From Paractinoplanes aksuensis (GTDB lineage Bacteria > Actinomycetota > Actinomycetes > Mycobacteriales > Micromonosporaceae), in contig NZ_JAMYJR010000024.1 in NCBI RefSeq assembly GCF_024137025.1, positions 1 to 64,000 on the forward strand: DNA of 64,000 nt, read 5' to 3'. Positions within the stretch are counted from its first letter, which is position 1, and each line of letters starts with the position of its first letter. Both the position numbers and the translations under genes were made by a program. Under the pieces are notes generated by a model. It saw only the letters and a list, made by a program, of their open reading frames with translations. It was not told where the DNA came from and did not search any database. This document shows positions 43,738 through 52,397 of the stretch, piece by piece.

Positions 43738-44378
43738 AGGCGCACCTGATGCTCTCGGCCGGGCGCGGGCCGCGGGAATGCGAGTGGGCGCTGGTCGAGC
43801 TGCTCGTGCGGTTGAAGGCGGAAGCGGCAGCGCGCGGGCTGCGGGCCGGGGTCGCCTCCGACACGTCGCGGTCGGCCCTGGTCACGATCGAGGGGACGGG
43901 CGCGCGCGAGTTCGCCCAAGGCTGGACGGGCACGCTCTGCTGGCAGGCTTCGAGTCCCTTCCGTACGGGTCTCGGCCGCAAGAACTGGTACGTCATCGCG
44001 CAGACGGTGAGCCTCGACCTGCCGCACACGGTCTTCTCCGAGCGCGACGTCGACGTGGTCGCCACCCGCACCGGCGGCCCGGGCGGTCAGCACCGCAACA
44101 AGGCGAGCACGGCCGTGCGGGCCACCCACCGCCCGTCCGGTCTGGTCGTGGTGGTCGACACCGAGCGCCAGTTCGGGCTCAACCGCCGGATCGCCCTGCG
44201 CCTGTTGCGCGAGCGGCTCGAGGAGCAGGACGTGGCGGCCGAGCGGGCCGCGGTGGCCGGCCGGTGGCGGGTGCACGATCAACTCGTACGCGGGAACCCG
44301 GCCCGGACCGAGCGGCCGGTCAGCGAAGCGAGCGGCCCCCGAGGAACGAGACCGCCTCGGCGAGCCCGAGGTCGGTGA
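43734..44378 (+). CDS. prfH: Peptide chain release factor H-like protein
   Basis: 214 residues from GTG 43734, overlapping the rtcB stop. The catalytic GGQ lies at 117-119 in TRTGGPGGQHRNKASTAV. The preceding region (LCWQASSPFRTGLGRKNWYV) matches PrfH, and the stop-codon-reading anticodon domain of RF1/RF2 is absent. PrfH recognises ribosomes whose 16S decoding centre has been cut, for example at the colicin E3 site, and releases the peptide so the partner RtcB can reseal the rRNA. The 3' end overlaps the convergent DLH gene by 59 bases. Confidence 0.92.
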   Translation: MKAHLMLSAGRGPRECEWALVELLVRLKAEAAARGLRAGVASDTSRSALVTIEGTGAREFAQGWTGTLCWQASSPFRTGLGRKNWYVIAQTVSLDLPHTVFSERDVDVVATRTGGPGGQHRNKASTAVRATHRPSGLVVVVDTERQFGLNRRIALRLLRERLEEQDVAAERAAVAGRWRVHDQLVRGNPARTERPVSEASGPRGTRPPRRARGR

Positions 44379-45060
44379 GCGCCGGGTCGTAGCGCGGCCC
44401 GACGTCCCGCATGAAAGCGTGCTCCCCGCCGGCGTACACGTGCAGTTCCAGATCCTCCAGACCCGCCTCGTAGAGCGCGGAGATGATCTGGGCCCGGGCG
44501 CCGGCGGGCACGTGCGGGTCCCGCGAGCCAAAGATGATCATCAGGTCGCCCCGGACGTCGGCCGCCCGGCTCAGCGAGTCGGCGGTGTCGGCGCCGAGCG
44601 AGCCGTTGTGCAGACCGGTCGGATAGAAGCAGACGGTCGAGGCGACCCGCTCGTCGAAGGCGGCCCGGAAGGCCAGGTGCCCGCCCAGGCACCACCCGCC
44701 CACGTGCAGGGTCGTGACGTCCTCCCGGGCGGCCAGGTAGTCGAGGGTGCTGACCCTGTCCTCGTCGAACTCGGCCGTGGTCATCGAGGCGGCGCCGGCC
44801 AGCCCGGCCTGCTTGCCCGCGTCGTCGAACTCGAGGGCGACGCCGGCCAGCTCACCCCGCGGATAGATCTCGGGCACGCACACGATGAACCCGGCGGCGG
44901 CCAGACGGCGGCAGGTGCGCAAGGTCGACTCGGTCAACTGGAAGATGTCGGAGTAGAGCAGCAGGGCGGGCCGGTTCCCGCCACCGTCGGGGGTCAGCAC
45001 CTTGGCCCGGATCTCGTGACCCGCCCCGGAAATCCGTACGTCTTCCTCGAACACCTTCAT
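44320..45060 (-). CDS. Dienelactone hydrolase-family protein
   Basis: 246 residues. The alpha/beta-hydrolase triad is Cys124 (HVGGWCLGGHLAF), Asp181 (FGSRDPHVP) and His214 (AGGEHAFM), the cysteine nucleophile being specific to dienelactone hydrolases. The start, ALLLYSDIFQLTESTLRTCRRLAAAGF, is also typical. Stand-alone DLH proteins in actinomycetes seldom belong to chlorocatechol pathways; the substrate is unknown. Convergent with prfH. Confidence 0.88.
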   Translation of the reverse strand: MKVFEEDVRISGAGHEIRAKVLTPDGGGNRPALLLYSDIFQLTESTLRTCRRLAAAGFIVCVPEIYPRGELAGVALEFDDAGKQAGLAGAASMTTAEFDEDRVSTLDYLAAREDVTTLHVGGWCLGGHLAFRAAFDERVASTVCFYPTGLHNGSLGADTADSLSRAADVRGDLMIIFGSRDPHVPAGARAQIISALYEAGLEDLELHVYAGGEHAFMRDVGPRYDPALTDLGLAEAVSFLGGRSLR

Positions 45061-45211
45061 GTCTGCGCACCCTACTGGGAAGATCGTCGCCGGCGTCGGA
45101 GGTGGCCACCGGTGGCCTGTCTGCCGCCGTACTCGACCCTGCCCCTCGAAGGTGTGATCCGGAACCCGCTGGATCGCGAGGTCGCCTGTCTGGAGGAGCG
45201 ATAATGCGGAC

Positions 45212-46078
45212 GTGCAGAGTGCATCCGAGTATGTCTATATCGTTCGGCCACCGCGGCTGCGGGCCGGCGATCAGGTGCGACTGGTGTCACCGACGGACCC
45301 GCCGGACCGGGCGGACGTCGAGCGCACGACCCACTGGCTCGAGAGCCTGGGCCTCAAGGTCTCGGTGGGCGAACACACGCTGGACGCCCGATCCGGCGCC
45401 GACCGGACGGCCGACATCGACGGAGCCCTGCGCGACCTGTCGATCAAGGCCATCGTCGCGGTCGGCCACGGCTCGTACGCCCATCGGATAGCCGACGGCC
45501 TGGACTTCACGACCGCGGCCCACCTGCCGACGCTGCTGGTCGGTTTTCGCGACTGCACGATCCTGCACCTGGCCTTCTGGGAGCGGGCCGGGCTGGCCGG
45601 CATCTACGGCGAGCCCGACCGCTCGTTCGTGGCCGCGGCCTTCGGCGCCGAGCCGACCGTGCTGCAGAGCGGTCCCGACTCGCACACGGCCGAACTGACC
45701 ACCACCGGCCGGGCCGCCGGCGTGCTGCTGGGCGGCGACCAGGAACAGATCGCCACCGCCGCGGGCTGGATCCTGCCCAGCCTGCACGGCGCGATCCTGC
45801 TGCTCGAGGGCCAGTCGCTGAGCGCGGCCCAGATCGACCGTCAGCTGACCATGCTGCACCGCACCGGCCGCCTGCAGGGCGTCAGCGGGGTGGCGCTGGG
45901 CCGCTACCTCGACTGCGGCCCCGGCCCCGTGCTGGATGTGCTGCGCGACCAGCTGGCCCCGCTCGGCGTGCCGATCCTGGGCGGCCTCCCGATCGGCCAG
46001 GGCGCCATCCCGATCGGCACCCCGGCCGTCCTCGACGCCGACGCCGGCACCCTGACCATCGAGCCCGCCGTCACCTGA
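45212..46078 (+). CDS. S66 (LD-carboxypeptidase/MccF-like) homologue with lost catalytic residues
   Basis: 288 residues from GTG 45212. The S66 layout is clear: VRPPRLRAGDQVRLVSPTDP, KAIVAVGHGSYAHRI, LPTLLVGFRDCTILH, AGVLLGGDQEQI, ILLLEGQSLSAAQIDRQL and GLPIGQGAIPIGTPAVLD. The nucleophile Ser of GYSD is Arg113 (GFRD), and the general-base His of the GH...LPIG block is Gln263; only Glu199 remains. It should lack peptidase activity. S66 enzymes cleave muropeptides or microcin C. Sixty bases downstream is an atypical SARP-like regulator on the same strand. Confidence 0.85.
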   Translation: MQSASEYVYIVRPPRLRAGDQVRLVSPTDPPDRADVERTTHWLESLGLKVSVGEHTLDARSGADRTADIDGALRDLSIKAIVAVGHGSYAHRIADGLDFTTAAHLPTLLVGFRDCTILHLAFWERAGLAGIYGEPDRSFVAAAFGAEPTVLQSGPDSHTAELTTTGRAAGVLLGGDQEQIATAAGWILPSLHGAILLLEGQSLSAAQIDRQLTMLHRTGRLQGVSGVALGRYLDCGPGPVLDVLRDQLAPLGVPILGGLPIGQGAIPIGTPAVLDADAGTLTIEPAVT

Positions 46079-46138
46079 CCGTCCGGCCCGGGCGGAAAGT
46101 GGAGGCGATCTTGCTGCGGGCGGTCGTATGTTCGGCGG

Positions 46139-48124
46139 GTGCTCGTGCGGATGCTCGGGCCGTTCGAGGTGAGCGGCGAGGACGGGCCGGTTGTCGTGGC
46201 CGGTGGGAGCCAGCGGACCGTGCTGGCCCTGCTCGCGCTGCACGCGGGGCGGCCGGTCGGTGCGGCGGCGCTGGCTGACGCGCTCTGGCCCGAGGGGCCG
46301 CCGGTGTCGGCCCGCAACAGTCTGCAGTCCCATGTGGCTCGGCTGCGGGCGACGATCGGGGCGCGGGCGTCGATCGCGCTGACGCCGGCCGGGTACTGCC
46401 TGGGTGTGCCGCGGGCGGGGGTCGACGTGCTGCGGTTCGAGGATCTGCTGCGCGACGGCGCGTTGACCGAGGCCGTCGCCCTGTGGCGGGGGCCGGCCCT
46501 GCCCGAGTTCGCGGGTGAGCCTTTCTGCGGGGTGGCCGAGCGGCTGGCGGGGCTGCATCGCGAGGCTCTGGCTGATCTCGTGCGAGCCGGCGGGCCGGTC
46601 GATCGGCTGCGGGTGGTGGTGGCCGACGACCCGTGCTGGGAGCGGGGCGCCACGGTGCTGGCCGCGGCGCTGCCACGCGGGGAAGGGCTCGAGGTGTTGC
46701 GGCGGCACGCCGACGCGGTGGTGGACCGGCTGGGGATCGACCCCTCCGAGGACGTGCGGCTGCCGCTGGCGATCGAGCTGCTGGTCCGGGGCGGGCGGAC
46801 GAGCGCGGCCCGGCACCGCACGCTGCGGGCGGTCGTGGAGTGGTCGTTCGGGTTGCTCGACCCGGCGGCGCGGCAGGTGCTGACCAGGCTGTCGGCCTTC
46901 GCGGGCGCGTTCACGGTGGCCCAGGCCGAGGCGGTGGTGGCCGCGGACGGGGTGGCGGCGGCGCTCGCCGCCCTGGTCGACCGGTCGCTGGTGGTGCGGC
47001 ACGAGCCGGGCCGGTTCCGCCTTCTCGAGACCATCCGGGCGTACGCCGCCTCGTTGCTCGGCGACGACCGCGCCGAGCTCCACCGACGTCACGCCGACGT
47101 GATGCTGGCCGCCGCGCGCCGGCTCGACCGGGCGTTCCGCGGGCCGGGCCAGGCCGACGCCGTCCGGGAGCTCGACGCCCTGCTGCCCGACCTGCGGCTC
47201 GCTGTCCTCCGCGGCGCCGGTCCGGGTGGTCTGGCGGCGGCGCTCTACCGCTACGGCTACCGCTGCCAGCAGTACGAGGTGCTGGCGTGGGGCCGGTCGG
47301 CCGGGAACCAGCCCGACGCGCGGGCCGCCGCCGCCACCCACGCCTGGGGTCGCGGTGATCTGGCCGAGGCCCGGGCGTTCGCCGCCGGTTTCGACAGTGA
47401 CGCCATCCACGAGGTGCTGGGCGATGTCGCGCTCGTGTCGTGCGACGCCCCGACGGCCCTCGCCCACTACCGCGCGATGGGCACCGAGCCCGTGCACCGG
47501 GTGTCCGGGCTGGTCGGCGAGGCCCTGGTGCTGGCCTGGTCGGGGCGGGTGGCCGAGGCCGTGGCGGCCGCGGAGTCCGCAGTGGACCTGGCCGCGTCGA
47601 CCGGCAACCCGGGAGCCCGGGCCGAGGCGCTGTACGGCCTGGGCGAGGCGCTGGGCGACAGTGATCCGGAACGGGCGCTGGCCCTGCTGGCCGAGGCGGC
47701 CGAGCTGGCCGCGACGGTCGACGAGCGGCTGTTCCGGGGCGCGGCCGAGACGGCGGCGGTCGCGATCGGCAGTCGCCACGGCGACCCGGCGGCCGCGCTG
47801 TCCGCCTTCCGGGACGTGCTGGCCATGTGGCGGCGAGTGGGCAACGACACACTGCGGGCTGCGGCCCTGCGCAATCTGGTCGTGCTGCTCGTGCGGGTCG
47901 GGGCCGACGAGACGGCGGTGCTGGTCGACGCCGCCCTGCCCCCGGCCGACGTCTACCCGGCCGAACAGGCCGGGCTCGACCGGGCCCGGGCGGCGGCGGG
48001 CGAACGGCTCGGGGCCGACCGGGTGGCGGCCCTGCGGCGGCGCGGCGCCCTCCTCCCCGCGGCCCGGGTGCATGACGAAGCGTCACGGGCAATCGACGCA
48101 GCGCTGTCCCGGATGGCCGGATAG
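46139..48124 (+). CDS. SARP/BTAD-type regulator lacking the P-loop ATPase
   Basis: 661 residues from GTG 46139 (ATG 46151 possible). The N-terminal winged helix (MLGPFEVSG, LLALHAGRPVGAAALADALW, SLQSHVARLRATIG) and a BTAD region (about 95-205) are followed directly, at about residue 206, by the last part of an NB-ARC-like module (LPLAIELL, RHRTLRAVVEWSFGLLDP, LTRLSAFAGAFTVAQAEAV). The Walker A and B segments that normally lie between are missing, with no frameshift. The C-terminal half is TPR-like. It looks like an in-frame deletion of the ATPase switch from an AfsR-type protein. Confidence 0.85.
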   Translation: MLVRMLGPFEVSGEDGPVVVAGGSQRTVLALLALHAGRPVGAAALADALWPEGPPVSARNSLQSHVARLRATIGARASIALTPAGYCLGVPRAGVDVLRFEDLLRDGALTEAVALWRGPALPEFAGEPFCGVAERLAGLHREALADLVRAGGPVDRLRVVVADDPCWERGATVLAAALPRGEGLEVLRRHADAVVDRLGIDPSEDVRLPLAIELLVRGGRTSAARHRTLRAVVEWSFGLLDPAARQVLTRLSAFAGAFTVAQAEAVVAADGVAAALAALVDRSLVVRHEPGRFRLLETIRAYAASLLGDDRAELHRRHADVMLAAARRLDRAFRGPGQADAVRELDALLPDLRLAVLRGAGPGGLAAALYRYGYRCQQYEVLAWGRSAGNQPDARAAAATHAWGRGDLAEARAFAAGFDSDAIHEVLGDVALVSCDAPTALAHYRAMGTEPVHRVSGLVGEALVLAWSGRVAEAVAAAESAVDLAASTGNPGARAEALYGLGEALGDSDPERALALLAEAAELAATVDERLFRGAAETAAVAIGSRHGDPAAALSAFRDVLAMWRRVGNDTLRAAALRNLVVLLVRVGADETAVLVDAALPPADVYPAEQAGLDRARAAAGERLGADRVAALRRRGALLPAARVHDEASRAIDAALSRMAG

Positions 48125-48201
48125 GTGAGCTTTGGTCGCCGCGCGGTCACGATCGGCGTGCGGGCTGCGCCGCCCGGGCGCGGCGTCGATACCGTTAGCG
48201 C

Positions 48202-48795
48202 GTGTCTGACATCCCGTGGTGGGGGCTCCCCCTCATCGCCGCCCTGTTCGCCCTGGCCGGAGCCGCAGCGGTACAGCTCGCGTCCGCTCGCAACGACTAC
48301 CTGCGCAGCCGCCGGAAGCGCACCCGGAGGTGGTACGAGGAGCGCCGGGACGCGTATGTGTCCCTGTTGTCGGTCTTCGAGCGCGACACCTACCGGCTGC
48401 GGGCCGCGTACGACGCCGGTGAGAAGGCGGTGCCCGTCCTCACCTACATGGACGAGGTCGGCCCGGCCCTGATGCAGGTGCGGCTGCTGGCCTCGGGTCC
48501 GGTGCGCAGTGCTGCCTTGGCCGTACACGTGTTGCTGCAGAAGCTGCACGGCGAGATGAACCCGGCCGCCGTGGTCGGGGTCGAGCCGCAGATCCATTTC
48601 CGCGAGTTGCTGGCCCAGGTGCCGCTGGTCATGCAGCAGTTCGAGGCGGCCATCCGCGACGAGCTGGGGATCGAGACGGACCGGCCGGCCTCGTCGGCGC
48701 CGGTCGACGGCCGGTCGTGGCCCCGGTTGAGACGTCCCGCACGCACCGCACCCCTGGATGGCCGGGCCGAAGTGGGGCAGGATCTGAAAGCGTGA
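48202..48795 (+). CDS. Membrane-anchored protein of unknown function
   Basis: 197 residues from GTG 48202. One N-terminal membrane segment (WGLPLIAALFALAGAAAVQL) is followed by a basic stretch (YLRSRRKRTRRWYEERRDAY), which places the rest in the cytoplasm, and then helices to about residue 155 and a disordered, arginine-rich tail. I recognise no family function. The TGA stop overlaps the GTG of the KDPG aldolase gene, so the three genes 48202-50362 should be one transcript. Confidence 0.72.
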   Translation: MSDIPWWGLPLIAALFALAGAAAVQLASARNDYLRSRRKRTRRWYEERRDAYVSLLSVFERDTYRLRAAYDAGEKAVPVLTYMDEVGPALMQVRLLASGPVRSAALAVHVLLQKLHGEMNPAAVVGVEPQIHFRELLAQVPLVMQQFEAAIRDELGIETDRPASSAPVDGRSWPRLRRPARTAPLDGRAEVGQDLKA

Positions 48796-49439
48796 CCGAT
48801 GTGAGCGTTCCCCTCGACGCCGTGTCCGCCGCCGTGGTCGAAAGCGGGATCGTCGCGATCCTGCGCGCCCCCACGGCCGACTACTTCGCCGCCGTGGCCG
48901 AGGTGCTGGCCGAGAACGGCATCACGGCCCTCGAGGTGACGCTCACCTCGGCCGGGGCGCTCGACGCGCTGGCCGGCCTGCGCCGCCAGCTGCCGTCGTC
49001 GGTGGCGATCGGCGCCGGTACGGTGCTCACCGCCGACGACGCCAAGGCCGCGGTCGACGCGGGCGCCGAGTTCCTGGTGTCCCCGGTGCTCGACGCCGGC
49101 CTGGTCACCGCCTCGGCCGTCCCGTTCTTCCCCGGCACGTCCACCCCGACCGAGATGTACGCGGCCCACCAGGCCGGGGCGCCGCTGGTCAAGCTGTTCC
49201 CGGCGGCCGGGCTGGGTCCCGACTTCCTGCGCAACGTGCGGGCGCCGCTGCCCCGGATCAACGTCATGCCGACCGGCGGCATCAAGATCGAGGACATCGC
49301 CGACTGGCTGTTCGCGGGGGCCAAGTCGGTCGGGCTCGGCGGGCCGCTGGTCGGGGACGCGGTGGTCGGGGGCAGCCTGACCGCCCTGGCCGCCCGCGCC
49401 CGCCACGCGGTCAGCGCGGTCGCCTTCGCCCGCTCATGA
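48792..49439 (+). CDS. eda: KDPG/KHG aldolase
   Basis: 215 residues from GTG 48792. Class I aldolase blocks are IVAILRAPTADY, ITALEVTLTSAGAL (catalytic Glu), IGAGTVLTADDAKAAVDAGA, VSPVLDAG and the Schiff-base Lys in APLVKLFPAAGLG, then MPTGGIKIEDI. It splits 2-keto-3-deoxy-6-phosphogluconate to pyruvate and glyceraldehyde 3-phosphate, the last step of the Entner-Doudoroff or uronate routes. It is translationally coupled to the following kinase. Confidence 0.94.
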   Translation: MTDVSVPLDAVSAAVVESGIVAILRAPTADYFAAVAEVLAENGITALEVTLTSAGALDALAGLRRQLPSSVAIGAGTVLTADDAKAAVDAGAEFLVSPVLDAGLVTASAVPFFPGTSTPTEMYAAHQAGAPLVKLFPAAGLGPDFLRNVRAPLPRINVMPTGGIKIEDIADWLFAGAKSVGLGGPLVGDAVVGGSLTALAARARHAVSAVAFARS

Positions 49440-50362
49440 CGGGGCTGCTCACCTTCGGTGAGACCATGGGGCTGGTCGCGGCAGATGGCATCGGCCCGCT
49501 GGGGCACGCGAAAAGCTTTTCGTTCGGCATCGGCGGTGCCGAGAGCAATGTGGCGATGGGCGTCGCTCGTCTCGGCGGTGCGGCCACCTGGCTGGGCCGG
49601 GTCGGGCCCGACGCCACGGGCGCCCTGATCGGAGCCCGAATCGCCGCGGCCGGGGTGCGCACGCTGGCGATCACCGACGAGTCGTTCACCGGGTTGATGG
49701 TGCGCCACCGCCGGTCCGGCGAGTTCGCCCAGGTCGACTATCACCGGGCGGGCAGCGCGGGCTCGCGTCTCTCCCCCGCTGACGTCCCCGCGGCCGAGGT
49801 GACGGCCGCTTCGATCCTGCACGTGACGGGCATCACGCCGGCGTTGAGCGAGTCGGCCCGGGCCGCGGTCTTCCAGTCGATCGAGACGGCCCGCGCGGCC
49901 GGGGTCGCGGTGTCGCTCGACCTGAACTACCGGGCCAAGCTGTGGAGCCGCTACGACGCCGCACCCGTCCTGCGCGATCTGGCCTCCCGGGCCGACGTGG
50001 TCTTCGCGTCGCCGTCCGAGGCCGGGTTGTTCGTCGACACCGCCGACATCCCGGCCGAACTGGCCAAGCTGGGCCCGACCGAGGTGATCGTGAAGGACGG
50101 CGGCGCCGGCTGCATCGCCCTGATCGACGGCGAGCGCCACACAGTGCCGGCCCTGCCCGTCACGGTGATCGATCCGGTGGGCGCGGGTGACGCATTCGTC
50201 GCCGGCTACCTGGCCGACCGCCTGGCCGGGGCAGCTCCGCTCGAGCGGCTGACCACCGCCATCGCGTCCGGGGCGTTCGCGGTGACCGTGCCCGGCGACT
50301 GCGAGGGCGCACCCACCCGGGCCGATCTGGCCGCCCTGACGGGCGACGACGTCCGCCGCTGA
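49436..50362 (+). CDS. kdgK: 2-keto-3-deoxygluconate kinase (PfkB family)
   Basis: 308 residues, with the ATG overlapping the aldolase stop. PfkB signatures are FGIGGAESNVAMGVARLGG near the start and the ATP-site DPVGAGDAFVAGYLADRLAG near the end, whose Asp is the catalytic base. SLDLNYRAKLWS is typical of KDG kinases. It makes KDPG, which the upstream aldolase cleaves, so the pair degrades 2-keto-3-deoxygluconate from uronates or gluconate. No dehydratase or transporter gene is adjacent. Confidence 0.92.
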   Translation: MTGLLTFGETMGLVAADGIGPLGHAKSFSFGIGGAESNVAMGVARLGGAATWLGRVGPDATGALIGARIAAAGVRTLAITDESFTGLMVRHRRSGEFAQVDYHRAGSAGSRLSPADVPAAEVTAASILHVTGITPALSESARAAVFQSIETARAAGVAVSLDLNYRAKLWSRYDAAPVLRDLASRADVVFASPSEAGLFVDTADIPAELAKLGPTEVIVKDGGAGCIALIDGERHTVPALPVTVIDPVGAGDAFVAGYLADRLAGAAPLERLTTAIASGAFAVTVPGDCEGAPTRADLAALTGDDVRR

Positions 50363-50433
50363 GCCGCGCTCTCCGCGTCGACCGATCTCGCCGGACCCGG
50401 ACCGCGGGCCGGCAAGACGGAGAACGACCGGTC

Positions 50434-50661
50434 TCAGGCGCGGTTGCCCTCGCGGGCCAGGCGCTTGCGTTCGCGCTGTTCGCGGGTGTAGCGCTTGCGG
50501 TTCTCGAGGTCGCGCTTCCACTGCTCGCGGGCGCCCTCGTCACAACCCTGGACGGCGTTCTTGGTCTGGGCCGGGCCGATCATCGACCGGAACCACATGT
50601 CGTCGAACGTCTCGTGCAGCCACTGCCGGAAGCGGCCGCGGCCCTCGGCGTCCTTCGTCAT
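50434..50661 (-). CDS. Small charged hypothetical protein
   Basis: 75 residues from ATG 50661. The frame is open further upstream but would overlap the ECF sigma gene. It starts MTKDAEGRGRFRQWLHETFD and ends in a highly basic helix (RKRYTREQRERKRLAREG). I do not recognise a function. A GAGGGGG site lies 6 bases before the ATG. Confidence 0.65.
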   Translation of the reverse strand: MTKDAEGRGRFRQWLHETFDDMWFRSMIGPAQTKNAVQGCDEGAREQWKRDLENRKRYTREQRERKRLAREGNRA

Positions 50662-50731
50662 GATCGTCGCCCCCTCGTTCGTTGCCACACCAATAATTTG
50701 TACCCCAACTATCGGTAGGGCGCCAGCCGGA

Positions 50732-52024
50732 CTAAAGGTTCCGGCGCCGGACGTGCAGGAAGTCACGCTCGACCTCATTGTCGGTCAGGGTCAGGGCCTC
50801 GTCGTAGGCGGCCGCGGCCTCGGTCCGGCGGCCCAGGCGGCGCAGGAAGCCGGCCCGGGCGGCGGCGAGATACGCGTACGTGGCGAGCGCCGGCTCGGCC
50901 GTCAGCGGCGCCAGCGCGTCCAGCCCGGCCTGCGGACCGTCCCGGAAGCCGACGGCCACGGCCCGGTTGAGGGCCACGACGGGCGAGCCGGCGGTCAGCC
51001 GCAGCAGTACGTCGTAGAGCCCGATGATCTCGGCCCAGTCGGTCCGCTCCCAGGACGGGGCCTCGGCGTGCACGGCGGCGATCGCGGCCTCGACGGCGAA
51101 GCGCGTCGGCGGCTCCCGGCGCAGCGCATCGGTCAGCAGGGCCACTCCCTCGGCGATCTGCGCGTGGTTCCAGAGGCTGCGGTCCTGGTCGGGCAGCAGC
51201 ACCAGACCACCCGGTCCGACCCGGGCCGCCGACCGGGCGTCGGTGACCAGCAGCAGGGCCAGCAGGGCGGTGACCGCGGCCACGCGGGGCATCAGCCGGT
51301 GCAGGGTGCGGGCCAGGTGGATCGCGCTTGCCGTGAGGTCGTCGCGGATCAGGGCCGGGCCGGCGGGAGCCGTGTGCCCGGTAGTGAACAGCAGGTGCAC
51401 CACCTCGAGGACGGAATCGAGGCGGGCGCCCATCTCGTCCGGGTCGGGGGTCCGGTACGGGATGCGGGCGGTGGCGATCTTCTTCTTGGCCCGGGTCAGG
51501 CGCGCGGCCATCGTGGACTCCGGCACCAGGAACGCGCGGGCCACCTCGTACGTGGAAAGCCCGCACACAAGGCGGGCCGTGAGCGCGACCTGGGCCTCGC
51601 GGGACAGGGCCGGATGGCAGCACGTGAAGATCAGGCGCAGGCGGTCGTCGCCCGGGTTGTCGCCCTCGGTGATCAACAGGGGCAGCCGGCGGCGGAAGGC
51701 GGCCTGGCGCCGTATCTCATCGAGCGCACGGTTGCGGGCCACCCGGGTCAGCCACGCCCCGGGCCGAGCCGGCACCCCGTCACGCGCCCAAACGACCAGG
51801 GCCTGGGCGTACGCGTCCTGGGTGCACTCCTCGGCCCGGTCGAGATCCCGCGTGACCCGCGCGGTGGTCGCCAGCACCTGAGCCCAGTCACGACGGTGCG
51901 CCTCAGCCACCGCCACGACGACCTCGTCCGACGGCCGGCCGCCCTCTGGAAGCTCGTCCGACGACCGGCCGCCGCCGGGAAACTCATCGCGCGGCCGGTC
52001 GCCGTCGGGGAGGTCGGGCGTCAT
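50732..52024 (-). CDS. ECF42-type RNA polymerase sigma factor with C-terminal extension
   Basis: 430 residues. Residues 1-34 are three imperfect 10-11 residue repeats (DRPRDEFPGG, GRSSDELPEG and GRPSDEV). Sigma region 2 (AEECTQDAYAQALVVW, ARNRALDEIRRQ) and region 4 (LVCGLSTYEVARAFLVPEST) follow, then a 220-residue helical TPR-like extension that is characteristic of ECF42. This group has no anti-sigma factor; the extension is thought to regulate it. It is coupled by ATGA to the YciI-type gene, its usual partner. A candidate promoter of ECF42 form lies upstream of the pair. Confidence 0.93.
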   Translation of the reverse strand: MTPDLPDGDRPRDEFPGGGRSSDELPEGGRPSDEVVVAVAEAHRRDWAQVLATTARVTRDLDRAEECTQDAYAQALVVWARDGVPARPGAWLTRVARNRALDEIRRQAAFRRRLPLLITEGDNPGDDRLRLIFTCCHPALSREAQVALTARLVCGLSTYEVARAFLVPESTMAARLTRAKKKIATARIPYRTPDPDEMGARLDSVLEVVHLLFTTGHTAPAGPALIRDDLTASAIHLARTLHRLMPRVAAVTALLALLLVTDARSAARVGPGGLVLLPDQDRSLWNHAQIAEGVALLTDALRREPPTRFAVEAAIAAVHAEAPSWERTDWAEIIGLYDVLLRLTAGSPVVALNRAVAVGFRDGPQAGLDALAPLTAEPALATYAYLAAARAGFLRRLGRRTEAAAAYDEALTLTDNEVERDFLHVRRRNL

Positions 52025-52362
52025 TCGTGGTCGATGACCGGGCGGATCTCGACGCCGCTGTGGGCGGCCCGCACCTCGGGCAGCAGCTTGGCCAGGCCCA
52101 GCACCTCGTCGAGGTCGGTCGCCTCGATCATGTAGAAGCCGCCCAGCGCCTCTTTCGTCTCGAGGAACGGCCCGTCGAGCGTGCCCGTCGAGCGCAGCGT
52201 CGTGGCCGTCGGCGACGGCTCCAACTGCTGGCCGCCGAGCACGCGGTCGCCGGCCGCGGCCCGGAACTCAGCGTGCGCGGCGTCGTGGGCCCGCCACTGC
52301 TCGTCGGTCATCGCCTCCCACTGTGCGGAGTCGCCGTAGATCAACAGGGTGTACTTCGGCAT
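52021..52362 (-). CDS. YciI/DGPF-domain protein, ECF42 partner
   Basis: 113 residues with the DGPF motif itself (GTLDGPFLETKEALGGFYMIEA), after which the family was named, and the ferredoxin-like YciI fold (KYTLLIYGDS...). It precedes the ECF42 sigma gene and overlaps its start. Many ECF42 loci encode one or several DGPF proteins transcribed by the sigma factor; their biochemical function is unknown. Confidence 0.92.
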   Translation of the reverse strand: MPKYTLLIYGDSAQWEAMTDEQWRAHDAAHAEFRAAAGDRVLGGQQLEPSPTATTLRSTGTLDGPFLETKEALGGFYMIEATDLDEVLGLAKLLPEVRAAHSGVEIRPVIDHE

Positions 52363-52397
52363 GTCGGATCCCTTCCGCTTGTCACTGTCATTCCACC

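Noticed and set aside
45104..45117. GGCCACCGGTGGCC palindrome upstream of the DLH gene
   Set aside because: Short and wholly GC-rich apart from the core; expected by chance in this composition.
45204..45491. ATG at 45204 with a good GGAGGAG site opening a different frame
   Set aside because: The frame is arginine-rich shadow sequence without family similarity, and the S66 frame is clearly the coding one. The site may still serve GTG 45212.
46139..48124. SARP-type regulator as a sign of a biosynthetic gene cluster
   Set aside because: No PKS, NRPS, terpene or RiPP core genes are within the window, and the neighbours are sugar and unknown genes.
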